A DNA stretch of 64,000 nt from Trichosporon coremiiforme (lineage: Eukaryota > Basidiomycota > Tremellomycetes > Trichosporonales > Trichosporonaceae): contig BCJJ01000012.1 in the NCBI GenBank assembly GCA_039545355.1, forward strand, positions 947,067 through 1,011,066. Direction: 5' to 3'. The notes below the pieces were generated by a model that ran no database searches, had not been told where the DNA came from, and saw nothing but the letters and a program-made list of their open reading frames with translations. Below are positions 11,813 through 23,374 of this stretch, piece after piece; position 1 is the first letter of the stretch, and the number at the start of each line of letters is the position of its first letter. Made by a program: the position numbers and the translations under genes.

Positions 11813-12361
11813 TTAGAGCTTGCCCTTGGCGGCGTTGAGGACGGTGGAGAGCTTGGTCGCCAGCATGATGTTGCCCTTGACCTTGAGCTGGCCGGTCATG
11901 AAAGCCTTCTGGGGGTTGACCTTGCCGTCGGCGAGGCCCTGGAAGGTGTCGTCCGACATCGAGATGTTGACGTCGGGCTTCTTGCCGGCGCCCTTCGAGA
12001 CGGTACCCTCCTTCTTCAGGTCAATGACCCAGGTGGCCTCCTTGCCCTGCGCGTTCTTGATGTTGAGCTGGAAGATGCCGTTGGTCTGCGTTGTTAGCTC
12101 TGCAAGTGGAATCAGAGTTGGACGGCCGATCGGCCGATCCGGGGACGGCGCTTCCACAAACTGCTTACCTTCTTGATCTGGCCCTGCTTCTCAGCGTCGG
12201 GCATCGTCTTGAGAGCCTGCTCGATTTGCTGTCACGTTAGCTTCTGCATGTGTAGTATCGAAGCTGATGCTGCGCCAGAGCTTGCGAGCTCGACATCGCC
12301 CCTCATGAACACTTACAGCGAAGGTCTCGCTGGCCTTGAAACCGTCCTCCTTGATAGACAT
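11813..12361 (-). CDS. SCP2-type sterol/lipid carrier protein
   Basis: Exons 12361-12317, 12228-12169 and 12085-11813 on the minus strand make a 125-residue protein, the size of a single free-standing SCP2 domain. It starts MSIKEDGFKASETFAQIEQ and contains TNGIFQLNIKNAQGKEATWV and the motif GKKPDVNISMSDDTFQGLADGKVNPQKAFM, which is characteristic of the SCP2 fold: a hydrophobic tunnel that binds fatty acyl-CoA or sterols. The C-terminus is GKL, at best a weak variant of the SKL peroxisomal targeting signal, so peroxisomal location is likely but not certain. All three exons are in phase 0 and the introns carry GCTAAC branch sites. Confidence 0.93.
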
Positions 12362-14796
12362 TGTTGGCAGAGAGTGTGTGTGGGGGTGGTAGGTTGACGA
12401 GGTGAGCAGGTGAAGATGAGAAGACGGCTTCCACGCGCACTTGACCGGGTTCTTATAACAACAAGCACCAGTGCGAGCGTCGGGTCAGGCTATTGCCGGG
12501 AACCCATTGGTGCGGCCACGGTGACGTACACTGGGCGTTCCCATTCGGCGACCCCGGAACCAAATTCGTCCACCGACTGCACTTTGGAACCAGCATGTGC
12601 AAGCGGATATGCAGGTGCTAGGCCGGCCAAGTGCAGCGCATGCAGCGCTGATGACACAGGGGCTCGGGAGGCGCCCGGCAAGCCCGGCATGCCCGGCGGA
12701 GGCGGCGTTCTGACACCCTTTGCCATTCATCCCACTGCAGCGTCCATCGTCGATTATCGATTGCCCGGCATGGCCGGTGGTGGCCGGTGGTGGCGACCGG
12801 TGCGCTGGTGCACAGCTAGCAGCTGCCGCTAAGGCAGGCGCCCGGGACCACCGGGAAATGCACTGTGGAGCTCCTGTGGAGGAGGGCATGGAGGGTGGGG
12901 GGAGACGCAATTGGTTGCCCGTCACCCGGACATCAATCCGGTCAGCGCGGCTCACCCCTCCCATCGCGCATCCACGCAACATAATACAAGAGGCACTATG
13001 GGTACTGGCGGCGCCAGCACGGTCCGAACCGTCGAGGCTTGAGCACGCGGACGCTTTCACCTGAACGGGCGGTCACGTGCACGGTCATCGGCCCCCGCGC
13101 CTGACTTTGCACGTGACGGAGAATAACTGCAGGCCTGCCACATGAGCATAGGCGGGCGGCTTGACTTTCTAAAGCCAACCACGTGCTGTCGAGCCTAACT
13201 GCTCAGCAACCTGTGTTCAGGGATGTGATTGAGGGAAGACAGAAAGGAAGCCGATATGTGCTAAATGAGGGGCAGTCCAAGACCCAAGACCCAAGACCTG
13301 GGACACATTCAAGGAAGACGTAGAGAAATGTCAGCCGCGCAACATTGCGTGTCTGTCTCACGCGTTCGCGTCTGCGCACGGAATCCATTGTGCGGACCGG
13401 TGTGTGCGTGCCAGTGTGCCACCATGTCACCGTTTGTGAGCTCCACAGTTCAAACGTCCCTTCACAAGGGCGAGGCGCAGGTCGACCGCAGACCATAGTC
13501 ACCGTAGGTACCATAGGCCAGAGGGGGCAGAGTTGCGGAAGGGTCCAGACACTGGGGTTGCACCGGAGACCGCCATGTGAGGGCGCGCATCATTGGTCCG
13601 CCACCCGGCAGCGCGCGGCACCGCTGCTGCGAAGAGCCTGCGATAATCATCGAGATCCTGAATCCTGGGAGTATCCTGGCTGGCCTGGCATGCCTCAGAC
13701 TTTGAGGAGCCCGCGTCTTTGGCCGCCCTACGCCGCCTCGTTGACACCTGACGCCTTCGCTTGCCTGGCGTCCTCCGCCGCCTGTCGATCGTGACGACGA
13801 GATTGCAGTGCAGCATGGCATGCATAAGGCACACGGAGATTTCATCGACTATTCTCGGCCCACCCTGGCCACCTTGTCCATCATGCCACCCCGGATCTCC
13901 ATGCGTAGGTCGTATCTGCACCGCTTGTCGTTCTCCTTTTGCCGCTGCTTTGCAACTTGTCGTTTTCTCTGTTGCTCTTTAAACAAACTCGCCCAGATCT
14001 GAGAGTGGCTGCGCCTTCTCATCCTCCCACTCGACGTTTGCCCCAGGGCTCCCCAATTCAACCAGCCCCACTAAAGTACGCTCGTGAACAAGCTCGACGC
14101 CTCCAACTCGACATTGCAGCGATCGCACTCTACCCCATACCGCTGTGCGCCACTCGACAGCAGACGGGGTTGTCAACACATCGTACGTCGCTCGTGTTTG
14201 TTTGGACGAGAATAGCGACCCCTCGACCGAAAACCGCCTGATACCGTCCTCCCCCGCACACTAGCAGCTCAGTCCGTGCTCGCAAGCGCTCCGTGCTTTG
14301 AACATTTTCCGTTCTGCACGAGCACCACGACACGAACGACGAGAATAGCCTGCTCCGCCCGACCCGCAACGCCATTGCTGCGCCCACCTGCGACTTGCGC
14401 CTTGTTTTGGATCGAAGCGACTGCAACCGACAGACAGGAGAGAAACGTTACACCTGATCATTACTTGCCGTCGCGACCTGCCATCTTTCCAGATCCTGAA
14501 ACAACGCACTCGGACCCCCTTGCACTTCGAATTCGTGCAGCGTATCGTACGGCATCAATCTCCCATCTCAAACGGTGGCCAGACAAGCAACCCAGCGCCC
14601 CGTCGTATTGCGAGGATCGCACATCTCGACGTTCCAGCATATCCATTCTACGACTACGACTGGACACGACATACTACCTACTCTACTTTCCATCCCTAAT
14701 CTTGACCTGCAACTGAACGCTTGAGACACGATCCGAGCTACGATCGCACCGCAAATTTCGGCAGCGCTGGTCGTTCGCCCCACAACTTAATACGCC
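12362..14796. other. 2.4-kb intergenic region, divergent promoters of the SCP2 and NIPA genes
   Basis: I find no gene here; open frames are short, low in hydrophobic residues and lack motifs. Near 12452-12458 the minus strand reads TTATAAG, a possible TATA element about 90 bp upstream of the SCP2 start. A short tandem repeat CCAAGAC x3 lies at 13277-13297. The last 800 bases before 14797 are rich in CGACNC and CTC words and probably form a long leader of the NIPA gene. Confidence 0.6.
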
Positions 14797-17105
14797 ATGT
14801 CCGCCAGTGCGAGCGCGACGATATCGGCGTCTGCCTCAGCAGCTTCGTCCTCGCACGCAGAGGGCCTCGGGCTGGACCAGAACAATGTCACGTTCAAAAT
14901 CGTCGGTGTGTGTTTGGCCGTCGGCAGTGGTTTGTTTATCGGAACGAGGTGAGTGAATAGCGCATGTGACATAAACAACGGCTTTCATTGCGATACTACA
15001 GCTGACATCCAGTTTCGTCATCAAGAAGAAGGGACTCTTAAAGTCGACAGAGAAATCGGGCAACGAGGCCGGCGAGGGCCATGCGTACCTCAAGAGCTGG
15101 CTGTGGTGGACGGGCATGATCATGATGATCATTGGAGAGGTGAGCTAAGGGACAAATATTGGAGCTGACGGTCAGATCCTCAACTTCGTCGCATAGTAAG
15201 CTCTAGAAGTTTGATCCAGCTGACCCCAGCGCCTTCACCGTCGCCATTCTCGTTACGCCCATGGGCTCAATCTCCGTCGTCGTCGCCGCGATTCTGTCGC
15301 ACTACTTCCTGAAAGAGTCGCTGACATTCTTTGTGAGTAAGGCCCGTGGCGGGCGTATCCGCCAAGAACTGCGCAGAAGCACGAGGGCGCACCACAGCAG
15401 AGCTCAGCTGACCCACAGGGATGGATAGGATGCATCCTCTGTATTCTCGGCTCGGTCATTCTCGCCCTCAACGCACCGGAGCAGAGCACGGTGCGGACAA
15501 TCAAGGAGTTCCAGGGCTATTTTGTGTCGCCCGGCTTCCTGACGTGGGCCGGTATCTGTATCGCGATCTCGATCTTCATCGTTGTCTGGGTCGCCCCGCG
15601 CTATGGCAAGAAGCACATGCTGCCGTATATCTCGGTGTGCTCGCTGATCGGCGGCATCAGTGTGTCGTGTACGCAAGGCCTCGGCGCGGCCATTATCACG
15701 AGTATCTCGCCTGGGTAAGCTTTGATCTTCGGCACATCAGCTGACAACAGCCCGAGCCAGGTCAAGGACTGGTTCTTCTGGTTCCTGTTCGTGTTCGTCG
15801 TTGTGACGCTGCTTATCGAGTGAGCTTACAGTACCGGGACGTCCAGCTGACTCCAGAATCAACTACCTGAACAAGGCGCTCGAGCTGTTCAACACGTCGA
15901 TGGTGGTGCCCGTCTACTTCTGCTACTTTACGAGTGCGACGATGATCACGTCGTTTATCCTGTATCGCGGTCTGAAGGCGTCGGCGCCGACGCTCATTAC
16001 GATGGTGTTGGGTTTCCTCGTGACGTGCTTCGGCATTACAATTCTGCAAATGTCCAAGGTGGACCCGACAAAGCTGCAGGGCTTGGACCGCCGGACGACG
16101 ATCCTGCTCCAGGCTGCGCGCCAGCACACCGAGGCCGACGAGAAGGGCGACCTCAAGGCGATGGAGGATCCGGGTATGGACGCCCTGCGCGGCGGGTTCG
16201 GCAGCGTCGGGTCCATCATCCGCGCTCGCTCGATCCAGCGCCGGCGCTCGACGCTGAGCTCGCAACACTCGCACGGCTTCTCCAACTCGGCCTACACGGG
16301 CGGCACGCACATGCACCACCTCAGCACGCAGGGCCTGGCGCACTTACCGCGGTACCAGCTGAACGACGCGCCGATGCACGACGAGCCCGAGACTATCAGT
16401 CTCGCGCCGCAGGAGACGGGCTCCTCCGCAGCCGCGCGGAGCCGCGCGAGCACGCTCAAGTTTGACGACCAGGACACAGTGCACCAGTACAACTACGGCG
16501 GGCCGTCTGTGCACTCGCAGGTGTCGCACGAGGATCTGCGCTCGCCGACGCACCAGACCTCGGCCGATCGCATGAACTTACCGACGATCACGGAGCTGTC
16601 GCCAGCCCCGACGCCGGGCGCAACGCTGTCCCCAGGGGTAGCGCAGCGCGCGCCCTCGCACGCGTCGCAGAAGACGACCCTCTCGCACGCAAGCGAGGAG
16701 AAGCTGGACCCGAACGAACACGGCGACTCGACGCACCTGTGGAAGTTATTCGGTTTCGGTCACGGACCCCAGCTCGGCCACCATGTGCACCGGGACTCGC
16801 GCGGCTCGGACGTGCGCGGCGGCCAGGCGCGGGGGATGCGCGACTACCCGCGCACAAAGGAGGCGGCGCTGGAACGTGAGGAGCGCCGCGGCTTAGTCCA
16901 GTCCCCGGCCCAGTCCCCGCTGAACTCGCCAGAGGAGGATCCCCTGGCTCGCTTCGAGTCGGTCGAGCTCGGCCGCCAGGACTCGCGCGACAGCGACGAC
17001 TTCCACCTCCAAGAGAGGGATATTGCGGCCCCGCGACCTATCTCGCTCGACGACGGACGGTGTTCCCCCACCAGCGGCCGCATCAGACCAGGAGGGCCTA
17101 GGTAG
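14797..17105 (+). CDS. NIPA-type magnesium transporter with long cytosolic tail
   Basis: Seven exons (14797-14948, 15013-15139, 15176-15195, 15230-15332, 15419-15714, 15751-15819, 15857-17105) join in frame to about 671 residues. The first ~330 residues are the NIPA/DMT-fold membrane domain with nine or so helices: a serine/alanine-rich N-terminus, GTSFVIKKKGL after helix 1, the signature LVTPMGSISVVVAAILSHYF, GCILCILGS and FLWVAP-like helices, then PTLITMVLGFLVTCFGITIL. NIPA proteins carry magnesium and related cations across plasma or endosomal membranes. The remaining ~340 residues are a hydrophilic Ser/Arg/His-rich tail with many SR and RRSS motifs, far longer than in most homologues and probably regulatory. 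Exon 3 is only 20 nt. Confidence 0.92.
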
Positions 17106-17356
17106 TCCTCCCCGGTATCAGTGGCACAGCGGAGACACCACCCAACCCCCTACTGACAAACGACCCAGGACACTATCTTCCCTTCCTCTCTACTATAGAC
17201 ACGCGGACGCAACGATTACAGCATGTACATATAGTTGGGTTGTATGCATACAAAGTGACTTCTACGGTGTCTCTTGGCTTTCGTCCGTGTCATGCTCGCG
17301 TCGACATGACCTGCCCGCTCTTTATTCCGCGGCATTCGCCCCGCCTACGGCGGGAC

Positions 17357-18607
17357 TTACATCCTCGCCCTGGCGCGATTCCACTCCTCCTCGGCCTTCT
17401 CCAGACTCCGCTCGAACCCCTCCATGATCCGTCTCATCTCCATCTTGGCGTCCGGCCGCCTGCCGGCCTCCTCGAGCGCCTCGAACCGCCTCACACCTTC
17501 GTAGCACTCGTCCTCATAGTCCTGCGTCGATTTGAACGAGCGCAGTCCGACGCGTACGCCCTTTAACTGCCGTGCGGACGTCGAGGCAATGCTCGACAGG
17601 GAGAGGTTGGCGCTCTCCAGAATCGAGAGTAAGGACGCACTGAGGCTGAGCGTGTGGGCGGAGAGTTCGGCGGTGTGTCGCGGCAAGAGGCCGCGGCGCG
17701 CCGCGTGGTGCGGCGTCAGCGGCGTCGTTGGCGAGCGGGGCGTGGTTGGGCTGATGGGCGAGGCGGGGGGCGTCTCGTCCTCTTCCTCGATTACGCCGAA
17801 GCCATTGGGCGCAGTGTCGGGCTCGCCCGTCCACCCTACGCGGCTAGACTCGCTCAACCCGGCAAGCTCAGAAAGGCGCAAGTCGAGATCCAAGCCTTCG
17901 CCGCGCACCGTCTCGAATTCACGCAGGAGCACGGTCAGTTCCCGAATCCCGTCCTCGCGCGCGCGCTCGCTCTCGCCCAGCTTGCCCACTAGGCTGACGA
18001 GGCCGAGCTCGACGGCCTCGTCGCTCGCGCCCTGCAGCCGCGCAATTAGGGATTCCGTCGCTTCCAGCGACGACTCGAAGTCTGTCAGGAACACGCGGTC
18101 CGGCTCCGGGGACGGCGAGCGTGCCCTGCTGCTGTGACCGGAGTGGCCGTTCGCGTACCCGTTCGAGAAACTTGGTGTTCGGAGCGGACTTGGCGGCGCG
18201 CGACGGGGAGACGAGTGCGCAGAGTGCGAGTGCCCGTTTGGTGTCGGAACGGCGAGCGTAGGTGCGGTCGGGGACGTGGGTGTCGTGGGCTCCAGCTCGA
18301 GACGCTCAGCCTCGTAGTCCAGAGACGGGGCGTCGAGTTCCGCCGCGAGCGATCCGAGCCCGGGTTCTGGCGTAAGTGGAGCTCAGAGACACCGCCTCCA
18401 TGTCACCGTCACCGCCGGTGACACAATGCACTCTGTGTGCAGAGCACTGCCATGCAGAGCGCACTCACCTCGTCCCAGGTCGTCTGGCCCGTCCAGCAGC
18501 TCGTCCGCGAGCGACACGCCGACGCCGCGGTCGTACTCGTACTCGTCGTCGTAGTCGTAGCCGGGCCCGTCGAGGTCGAGCTCGTCCGCTAAGCTCGCGA
18601 ACGCCAT
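17357..18607 (-). CDS. Uncharacterised acidic protein with repeated SLADEL motif
   Basis: Two exons on the minus strand (18607-18469 and 18366-17357) give about 382 residues. I do not recognise the family. The N-terminus holds three spaced copies of a short acidic motif (SLADELDLDGP, SLADELLDGPDDLG, SLAAELDAP), a Tyr/Asp/Glu stretch between the first two, then a Ser/Pro-rich disordered region. From about residue 140 the sequence is mainly helical, with DFESSLEATESLIARLQG and long leucine-rich amphipathic segments suggestive of coiled coil, ending RSLEKAEEEWNRARARM. No signal peptide or membrane segment is visible. The gene is convergent with the NIPA gene, 251 bp away. A cytoskeletal or vesicle adaptor would fit, but this is only a guess from composition. 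Confidence 0.7.
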
Positions 18608-19480
18608 AGTGTCTGCACTGGAATCCAGACGTGCGGAGAGGCGTACGAGGTTGACCGAATGGGGTACTTCAATGCGTGAAGTGACGATAGATCAGCTATA
18701 GCTCGCCTGGACGTCCAGGACGAGACTGAAGCGCTGAGCGCAGCTGAGGAGGCAAATGGAGGCACTACCTCAGCACGGTCCGCGTGCTGCTTGAGCGTTG
18801 GGCGAGCTTGGTCTAGCTGAGGCAGCGAGCTATGGTCTGCAACTGCTCTGCTCGCCGTCGAGGTGGAGGTGTGTGACGGTACGTAGGTGTCGGTTCGAGC
18901 CGAAGGTCGTCCGCCGTATGTGCTGAGTGTGTCCTGCGTGTCGTGTGTCGTGTGTCGGGGACGGATATCGGCGTGCGAACGTGGAGGAGCGGGGTGTGTC
19001 GTGCGGCGGCGTCTGGGTCTATAGTTCTAGAGAGTCGAGAATATGGGAGGATACGTTATAAACAATCGAGAAGGAAATCTAAGAGAGAACACGAAACTCA
19101 AATCGCGGCCAGCACGAGGCGTACGCTGAGCCAGGACCCCGGAAGAGTCAGAAGCCCCCGGACCCTCGTTCCCAGTCGCGTCACACCCGCGCGTCGCGTG
19201 CCAGGGTCCCGCCACCCAGGTCCACCCAGGACTCGCCCATCTCCGCCTGCACTCCCGAAACCATTCTGTTTTCAGCTGCAAGTCGTTTCGGTCTTGCACT
19301 CATCCGCCGCCATACGTCCCGTCAACTAATCGTTCTCACTGAATCTCCATCGACGCATCGGGGCCATCTGCAGTTCGCACGAAATGTTTCGCCTAGCATT
19401 GTGCTTCACATAGTTCACTAATAACAGAATGGTGTGCCATCTCGCGGCTACATGATGAGACGGGGAGTTGGAAGGGAAAC
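18608..19480. other. Intergenic region upstream of the SLADEL gene
   Basis: This holds the promoter of the minus-strand gene that starts at 18607 and the 3' end of the minus-strand gene ending at 19481. No open frame with protein character was found. A GGTTCGAGCC word near 18891-18901 resembles a tRNA B-box but no tRNA fold accompanies it. Confidence 0.55.
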
Positions 19481-20906
19481 CTAAGATCCTCTGCGGGTGA
19501 CGCCCATCTCATCACTCGTCGTCCAGGTCACTCTCGCCGTCACCCGGATCCTGGAATCGTCAGCTCTGAGAGTAAGGTCCGAGAAACTCAAATCGGCGCC
19601 AATGATAGCAATGGCGGTGTGGAACGGGTACCCGGGCAGCACGTCAACATCGATGGGGGAGAGGCGGCCCTTCTCGTCGTACACAGCACGAAGACTGTGG
19701 TCAGCTAGGTCACCAACAAGGCCAGTGCGCAATGCACGTCACACCTCAGATGCTAGCACATGGCACTCACGCATCGACCCTCGCCTTCAGCGTCGGACAA
19801 CCAGCAAGCATGGCCTCATCGGGTTCCTCTGGCAGGTAAACTGCCTCCAGATCGAAGACCGCCTGTACCTGCTTATAGAGCAGGCGACCAGAGCGGTCGT
19901 GGGACTTGATACCGGCCACTGCTGTCAGCGACGACTCGCACATTCACTCACTGATCTTGAGGACGAGGATACGACCCTTGAGGATCTCGGTGCGCGCCTC
20001 CCCATCTTCCGGCAGCCATCGACCAGCGGCGTGGTACTGCGCTTTGCGGATGGCGGAACCGGCGACCAGGGGCTCGACTCCCCCTTTCTACTGGATCAGC
20101 AAGTGCCCGCGGTAAAGACTTACCTTGATGACCTCGTCGAACGCCTTTTCGGCGATCTCCTGGTCGTGCTTCAACCAGTAGACCGCTTCGGCGTTGTTGT
20201 CGTACGGCATCAGCGAGAACGGCGGCGTGGCGCGGCCAGCCTTCAGATAGTCGATGATGTAGGTACGGGCCATGAAGCGGTGCGCAACGGTACTTGCGGC
20301 TGTCGTCCCCATCCCCTCATCTCTGATGCCCTGGTGCATGACGGAGAGCGCATCCATGCGCTCGTTCAGGTGGCCGAGGCTGTACCCCAAGCTGAAGCGC
20401 AGCAGAGCGCCGAGCGACGATGCCTCTTCCGATGAAATGAACAGGCGAGCCTCCAGATCCGGGCGCTCTGCCACGTCCATGCTCTCGATGTACACCAGCT
20501 GACAGATGGAGTGCTCGTCGTACGCATCGCCCATGAGCTGACGTGAACTTCTATCCCCTGCTGTGAATAAGCCTACCGCCTGGAACTTCTGCAAAGTCGC
20601 GCCGACCTTCTTGCACCCCTTGACGAAACCGCTCCACGAGCTATCGACCGGCACCAAACGAGAACGGATGCGCTGGTGCACCGCGCTGCACTAGTGAGCA
20701 AGTTCATTGGCTCACTGCACCCAACTCTTCTCCGTTTCCGATGGCTTGATGTTGATGTTCGGAACAAGCTCCTTGATCTTGGCTGCGTCCTTCTCAACGA
20801 GATGAAGAACGAGACAACCGCGGGCGATGATGTGATTGCTAAGGCTCGGGCAACCGTCGGGGCTGGCTCACAGCACTGTCTTCTGACGATGAATTTGGGG
20901 ATCCAT
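19481..20906 (-). CDS. Uncharacterised six-exon protein
   Basis: Exons 20906-20872, 20838-20716, 20685-20124, 20036-19952, 19918-19771 and 19694-19481 (minus strand) join with consistent phases to about 388 residues starting MDPQIHRQKTVLNHIIARGC. Introns are 33, 30, 87, 33 and 76 nt. A possible extra in-frame 39-nt intron (about 20535-20573) may or may not be removed. The coding character is strong, with well-formed blocks such as KIKELVPNINIKPSETEKSW, YIIDYLKAGRATPPFSLMP and VLPGYPFHTAIAIIGADLSF. There are no membrane helices, signal peptide or catalytic motif I can name. The charged, evenly mixed composition indicates a soluble globular protein. Its 5' end lies only 65 bp from the end of the disrupted locus upstream. 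Confidence 0.7.
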
Positions 20907-20971
20907 CTACAGACTCTACGAAGCCAACTCGCATTCACTGCTGCGATCGGCAGTCGATGGTTAACCATTCT

Positions 20972-22099
20972 TCAAGTTGTGGTCTGCTGTCGGGGAGATC
21001 GCCCATGGCCGCTCGCGGAGCCGTCCTCACCAGCCTGGGGTCAGTCAGGTCAAGCCTCATCGCGAACTCACTGCCCCCAGATCTTGCAGCCCTCGTCCAA
21101 CATGCTTCTCGCTCTCCATCTGGTTCTGGGGGCCAGTCGCCTTCCTCGCCTCCGACTGGCTGTCAGTTCAACGGCTCTCATGCACCAGCAAATCCACCCC
21201 TTCCTTCTCAGCCGCGACTCCTGCGACAGCCTCCTCGTGCTCTGTCATCTTCGCCTGGTCCTCGACTGCGTCACTGCCCTCACTGGTGGTCTGCGAGTCA
21301 GCTCGATTGGCGTTCTAGAAGCTCAGGCGAGCTCTAACTCACGTCTTCCATACTGCCGCCGCTGCAACGGGCTAGAGTGCTCTCCTACCGCCCCCAGGGC
21401 CCGTACTCGGGTGGCCAGAAGCGGCCGCGCGTGTACCTCCGCGCCATGTTCTCCTCGTTCCACTGTTTCAGCCTGGCGGCTTCCTTGAGGGCAAGCTTGG
21501 GTGGTCGCTTGCCGGCGAATATAAACCCCTCGTCGCGCTTGTTGGGAGGGAGGGGCAGAGGTTGATGAGGTCCCCTGCAATGTCAGTTGGTGCTATGTTC
21601 AGGTTAACTCACACGTCCTTCTATTCCGTTCGAGGTCTGCTCGCCGCTGGCCTTCGGCTTCTCTTTCTCCTTCCCCGTCTCTTCCCTCTGCTTCTGCTTC
21701 TGCTCACCTCCATCTCGTCCCTCTCCTTGTCCACCTCGTCATCCTGGAGATTAGCTACAACTTTGGGGGACCCGCCAGCTTCAGTGCATGTGCGCACTCA
21801 CCTCAGAGTCGCTCTCGGACAGAATGCTGTCATCCTCGGGCAAGATCTCGACGTAAACCGGCGGAGGGATCTGTTGTCAGCTTTTGCCCTGTATAGAGCC
21901 ATCGTAGCTGCAAGCCTATCGCCTAAGCATAGGCACCCACCTGGTCACGCGCATGGGGTGCGTTGGTGTTACGCTGGGGCGCCGCGGGAATGTCGGGCTA
22001 GAGCTTGCGAATGGCCTCACTGAGGGCCGCGTCGGCAGCGGGGTCGTCTTCGCGTGCGGCGGCGCGGGCGACGACGAGGGCGCGCATCGCCTCGGACAT
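20972..22099 (-). pseudogene. Disrupted or mis-resolved gene, copy A, with in-frame TAG codons
   Basis: On the minus strand a plausible exon series runs from ATG 22099 (MSEAMRALVVARAAARED). It continues through IPPPVYVEILPEDDSILSES and a charged exon to a well-formed block KRDEGFIFAGKRPPKLALK...RFWPPEYGPWGR, then further Glu/Lys-rich exons to TGA at 20972-20974. Exon borders have normal GT/AG sites. TAG codons interrupt the frame at 21998-22000 and again directly after PWGR. Either the locus is a decaying pseudogene, or the real gene is smaller (it could end at PWGR), or the TAGs sit at 3' splice sites of introns I cannot place. The protein is acidic, charged and probably nuclear by composition; I do not recognise the family. 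Confidence 0.4.
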
Positions 22100-22260
22100 G
22101 TTGGGGTTGCCGTGGCCGAACACCTCGCGTCATGTGGTGAGAGATGACCGTGGGATGGAAAGAACGGGGATATAGTCGGGATGTGAGAGTTGACAGAGAA
22201 GAGGAGGAGGGGGCAGAAGAGGAGAGATACCTTTAGTGTTATGTGTGCTCCGCGGGCTTT

Positions 22261-22284
22261 GCAGGCCGAACCAGAGGACGATCG
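22261..22284. repeat. Element shared by copies A and B (copy A side)
   Basis: 24 bases here match 23530-23553 at 21 positions, including an unbroken CAGAGGACGATCG core. Each copy lies about 160-180 bp upstream of the first ATG of its locus. The match supports descent of both loci, with their promoters, from one duplication. Confidence 0.5.
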
Positions 22285-22538
22285 ATCGTTGGAGGATCGC
22301 CACTCTGGACGTACCAGCGGTGGGTGACTGGACTGGTGGATGTTGCACCCGCGCACCCAGCACCTGCCTGCCCAGCACATGATGCGTAGTCTCCTCTCTG
22401 CACACCGCAGAGACTAGCATGGCGTCTGATCAAGTCGGTGTGGCTTGCGCAAGCTGCTCTTATACAATGTATGCTTCACTGGCTCTGGTTGCCTATGTAC
22501 ATGTGGCATGGTGCTCTGCTTCTCGATCTATCATGCGG

Positions 22539-23374
22539 CTAAGCGCTCTCACCCTCGTCCTTATCCTCGGGGTTGATTTTGACCATGGTTGAATAGGCCC
22601 TCATTGCATCGGTGTCAACCTGAACACACTCAATTCAGATGGATAGTTCCATCTCTCAGCCTACCGACACCACCGCATCTCCAGCACCCTGAGCAGCCTC
22701 AAACTAGTTTCTGGACTGGCTCTGGTCAGATCCAGAAGACTTCACCTGGGTTGTTAGTCACAGCTGACTTCCAATAAACTGACCTGCCCCTCTGCGCCGC
22801 CCAGGATCCTCTCACTGCCGCCGTTAACCATCTCCTTCGTCTCCTCCGTCTTCTCCTCCTCGCCACCCTGGATGTCAGCTACAGACTCCTCTAAACATCC
22901 TTAGCTGTGCCACCCACCACACTCGCCTCACTGTCGCTCTCACTGTCGCCCGCGGAGGAGTTATCGTCGGCCGGCAAGGTATGCAGCGGGGTAACTTAGG
23001 AAGCTGGCGTCAGCTTAACGCTTCTGAGATACCACAGCTTTCAGCCACCCAGCCAGAGTGGCAACACTCACCTGATCGCGTGGGATGTCGGGTTCAGGAT
23101 CCGGGGAGGGCCGCGGGCTGGGTCGAAGTAGGTGCGGGGGAATGGGGCGGGTGTACTTGTCGTAGTCGCGGTTCTTCTTGAGCTTCTTAGCTTCGACCTC
23201 GGTCGCCTTGGTCGCCGCCCTCTTCTCGGGAATCACGGCGTTGGGCTTGGCGAGCTAGGCGAGCTCGGGGGGCATGGTCTCGTCGGCGGTGAGCTTGTCG
23301 GGAGGGGTGGAGCTGGCCGCGACGGCAGAAGAGTGAGGGGTCTCCACGAAGTTGGCGTCGCCGGGACTGGACAT
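22539..23374 (-). pseudogene. Disrupted or mis-resolved gene, copy B, with in-frame TAG codons
   Basis: Minus strand, ATG at 23374 (MSSPGDANFVETPHSSAVAA). The first open block of 101 codons is interrupted at codon 40 by TAG (23255-23257), then continues as a lysine-rich, proline-rich sequence (KKLKKNRDYDKYTRPIPP, ending PDIPRDQ) to a normal GTGAGT donor. The TAG lies inside a 9-nt tandem duplication (AGCTCGCCT/AGCTCGCCA), so a small in-frame insertion may have created it. Later blocks include an acidic SESDSE stretch and a final exon ending DKDEGESA and TAG at 22539. The frame between first and second exon does not join cleanly, and a further TAG interrupts a later block. Layout (RDQ before the first intron, acidic second exon) resembles copy A. 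Probable pseudogene; family unknown. Confidence 0.4.

Noticed and set aside
12485..13060. Minus-strand open frame upstream of the SCP2 gene
   Set aside because: Low-complexity Ser/Ala/Arg sequence, no motifs; better explained as promoter DNA of high GC.
18891..18901. tRNA B-box-like GGTTCGAGCC
   Set aside because: No matching A-box or cloverleaf arms are found at the right distance on either strand.
20972..23374. Reassignment of TAG as a sense codon
   Set aside because: Several well-supported genes in the window (symplekin, VMA10, NIPA, TAF12, the SCCPDH-like gene) end at TAG, so TAG is a normal stop here.
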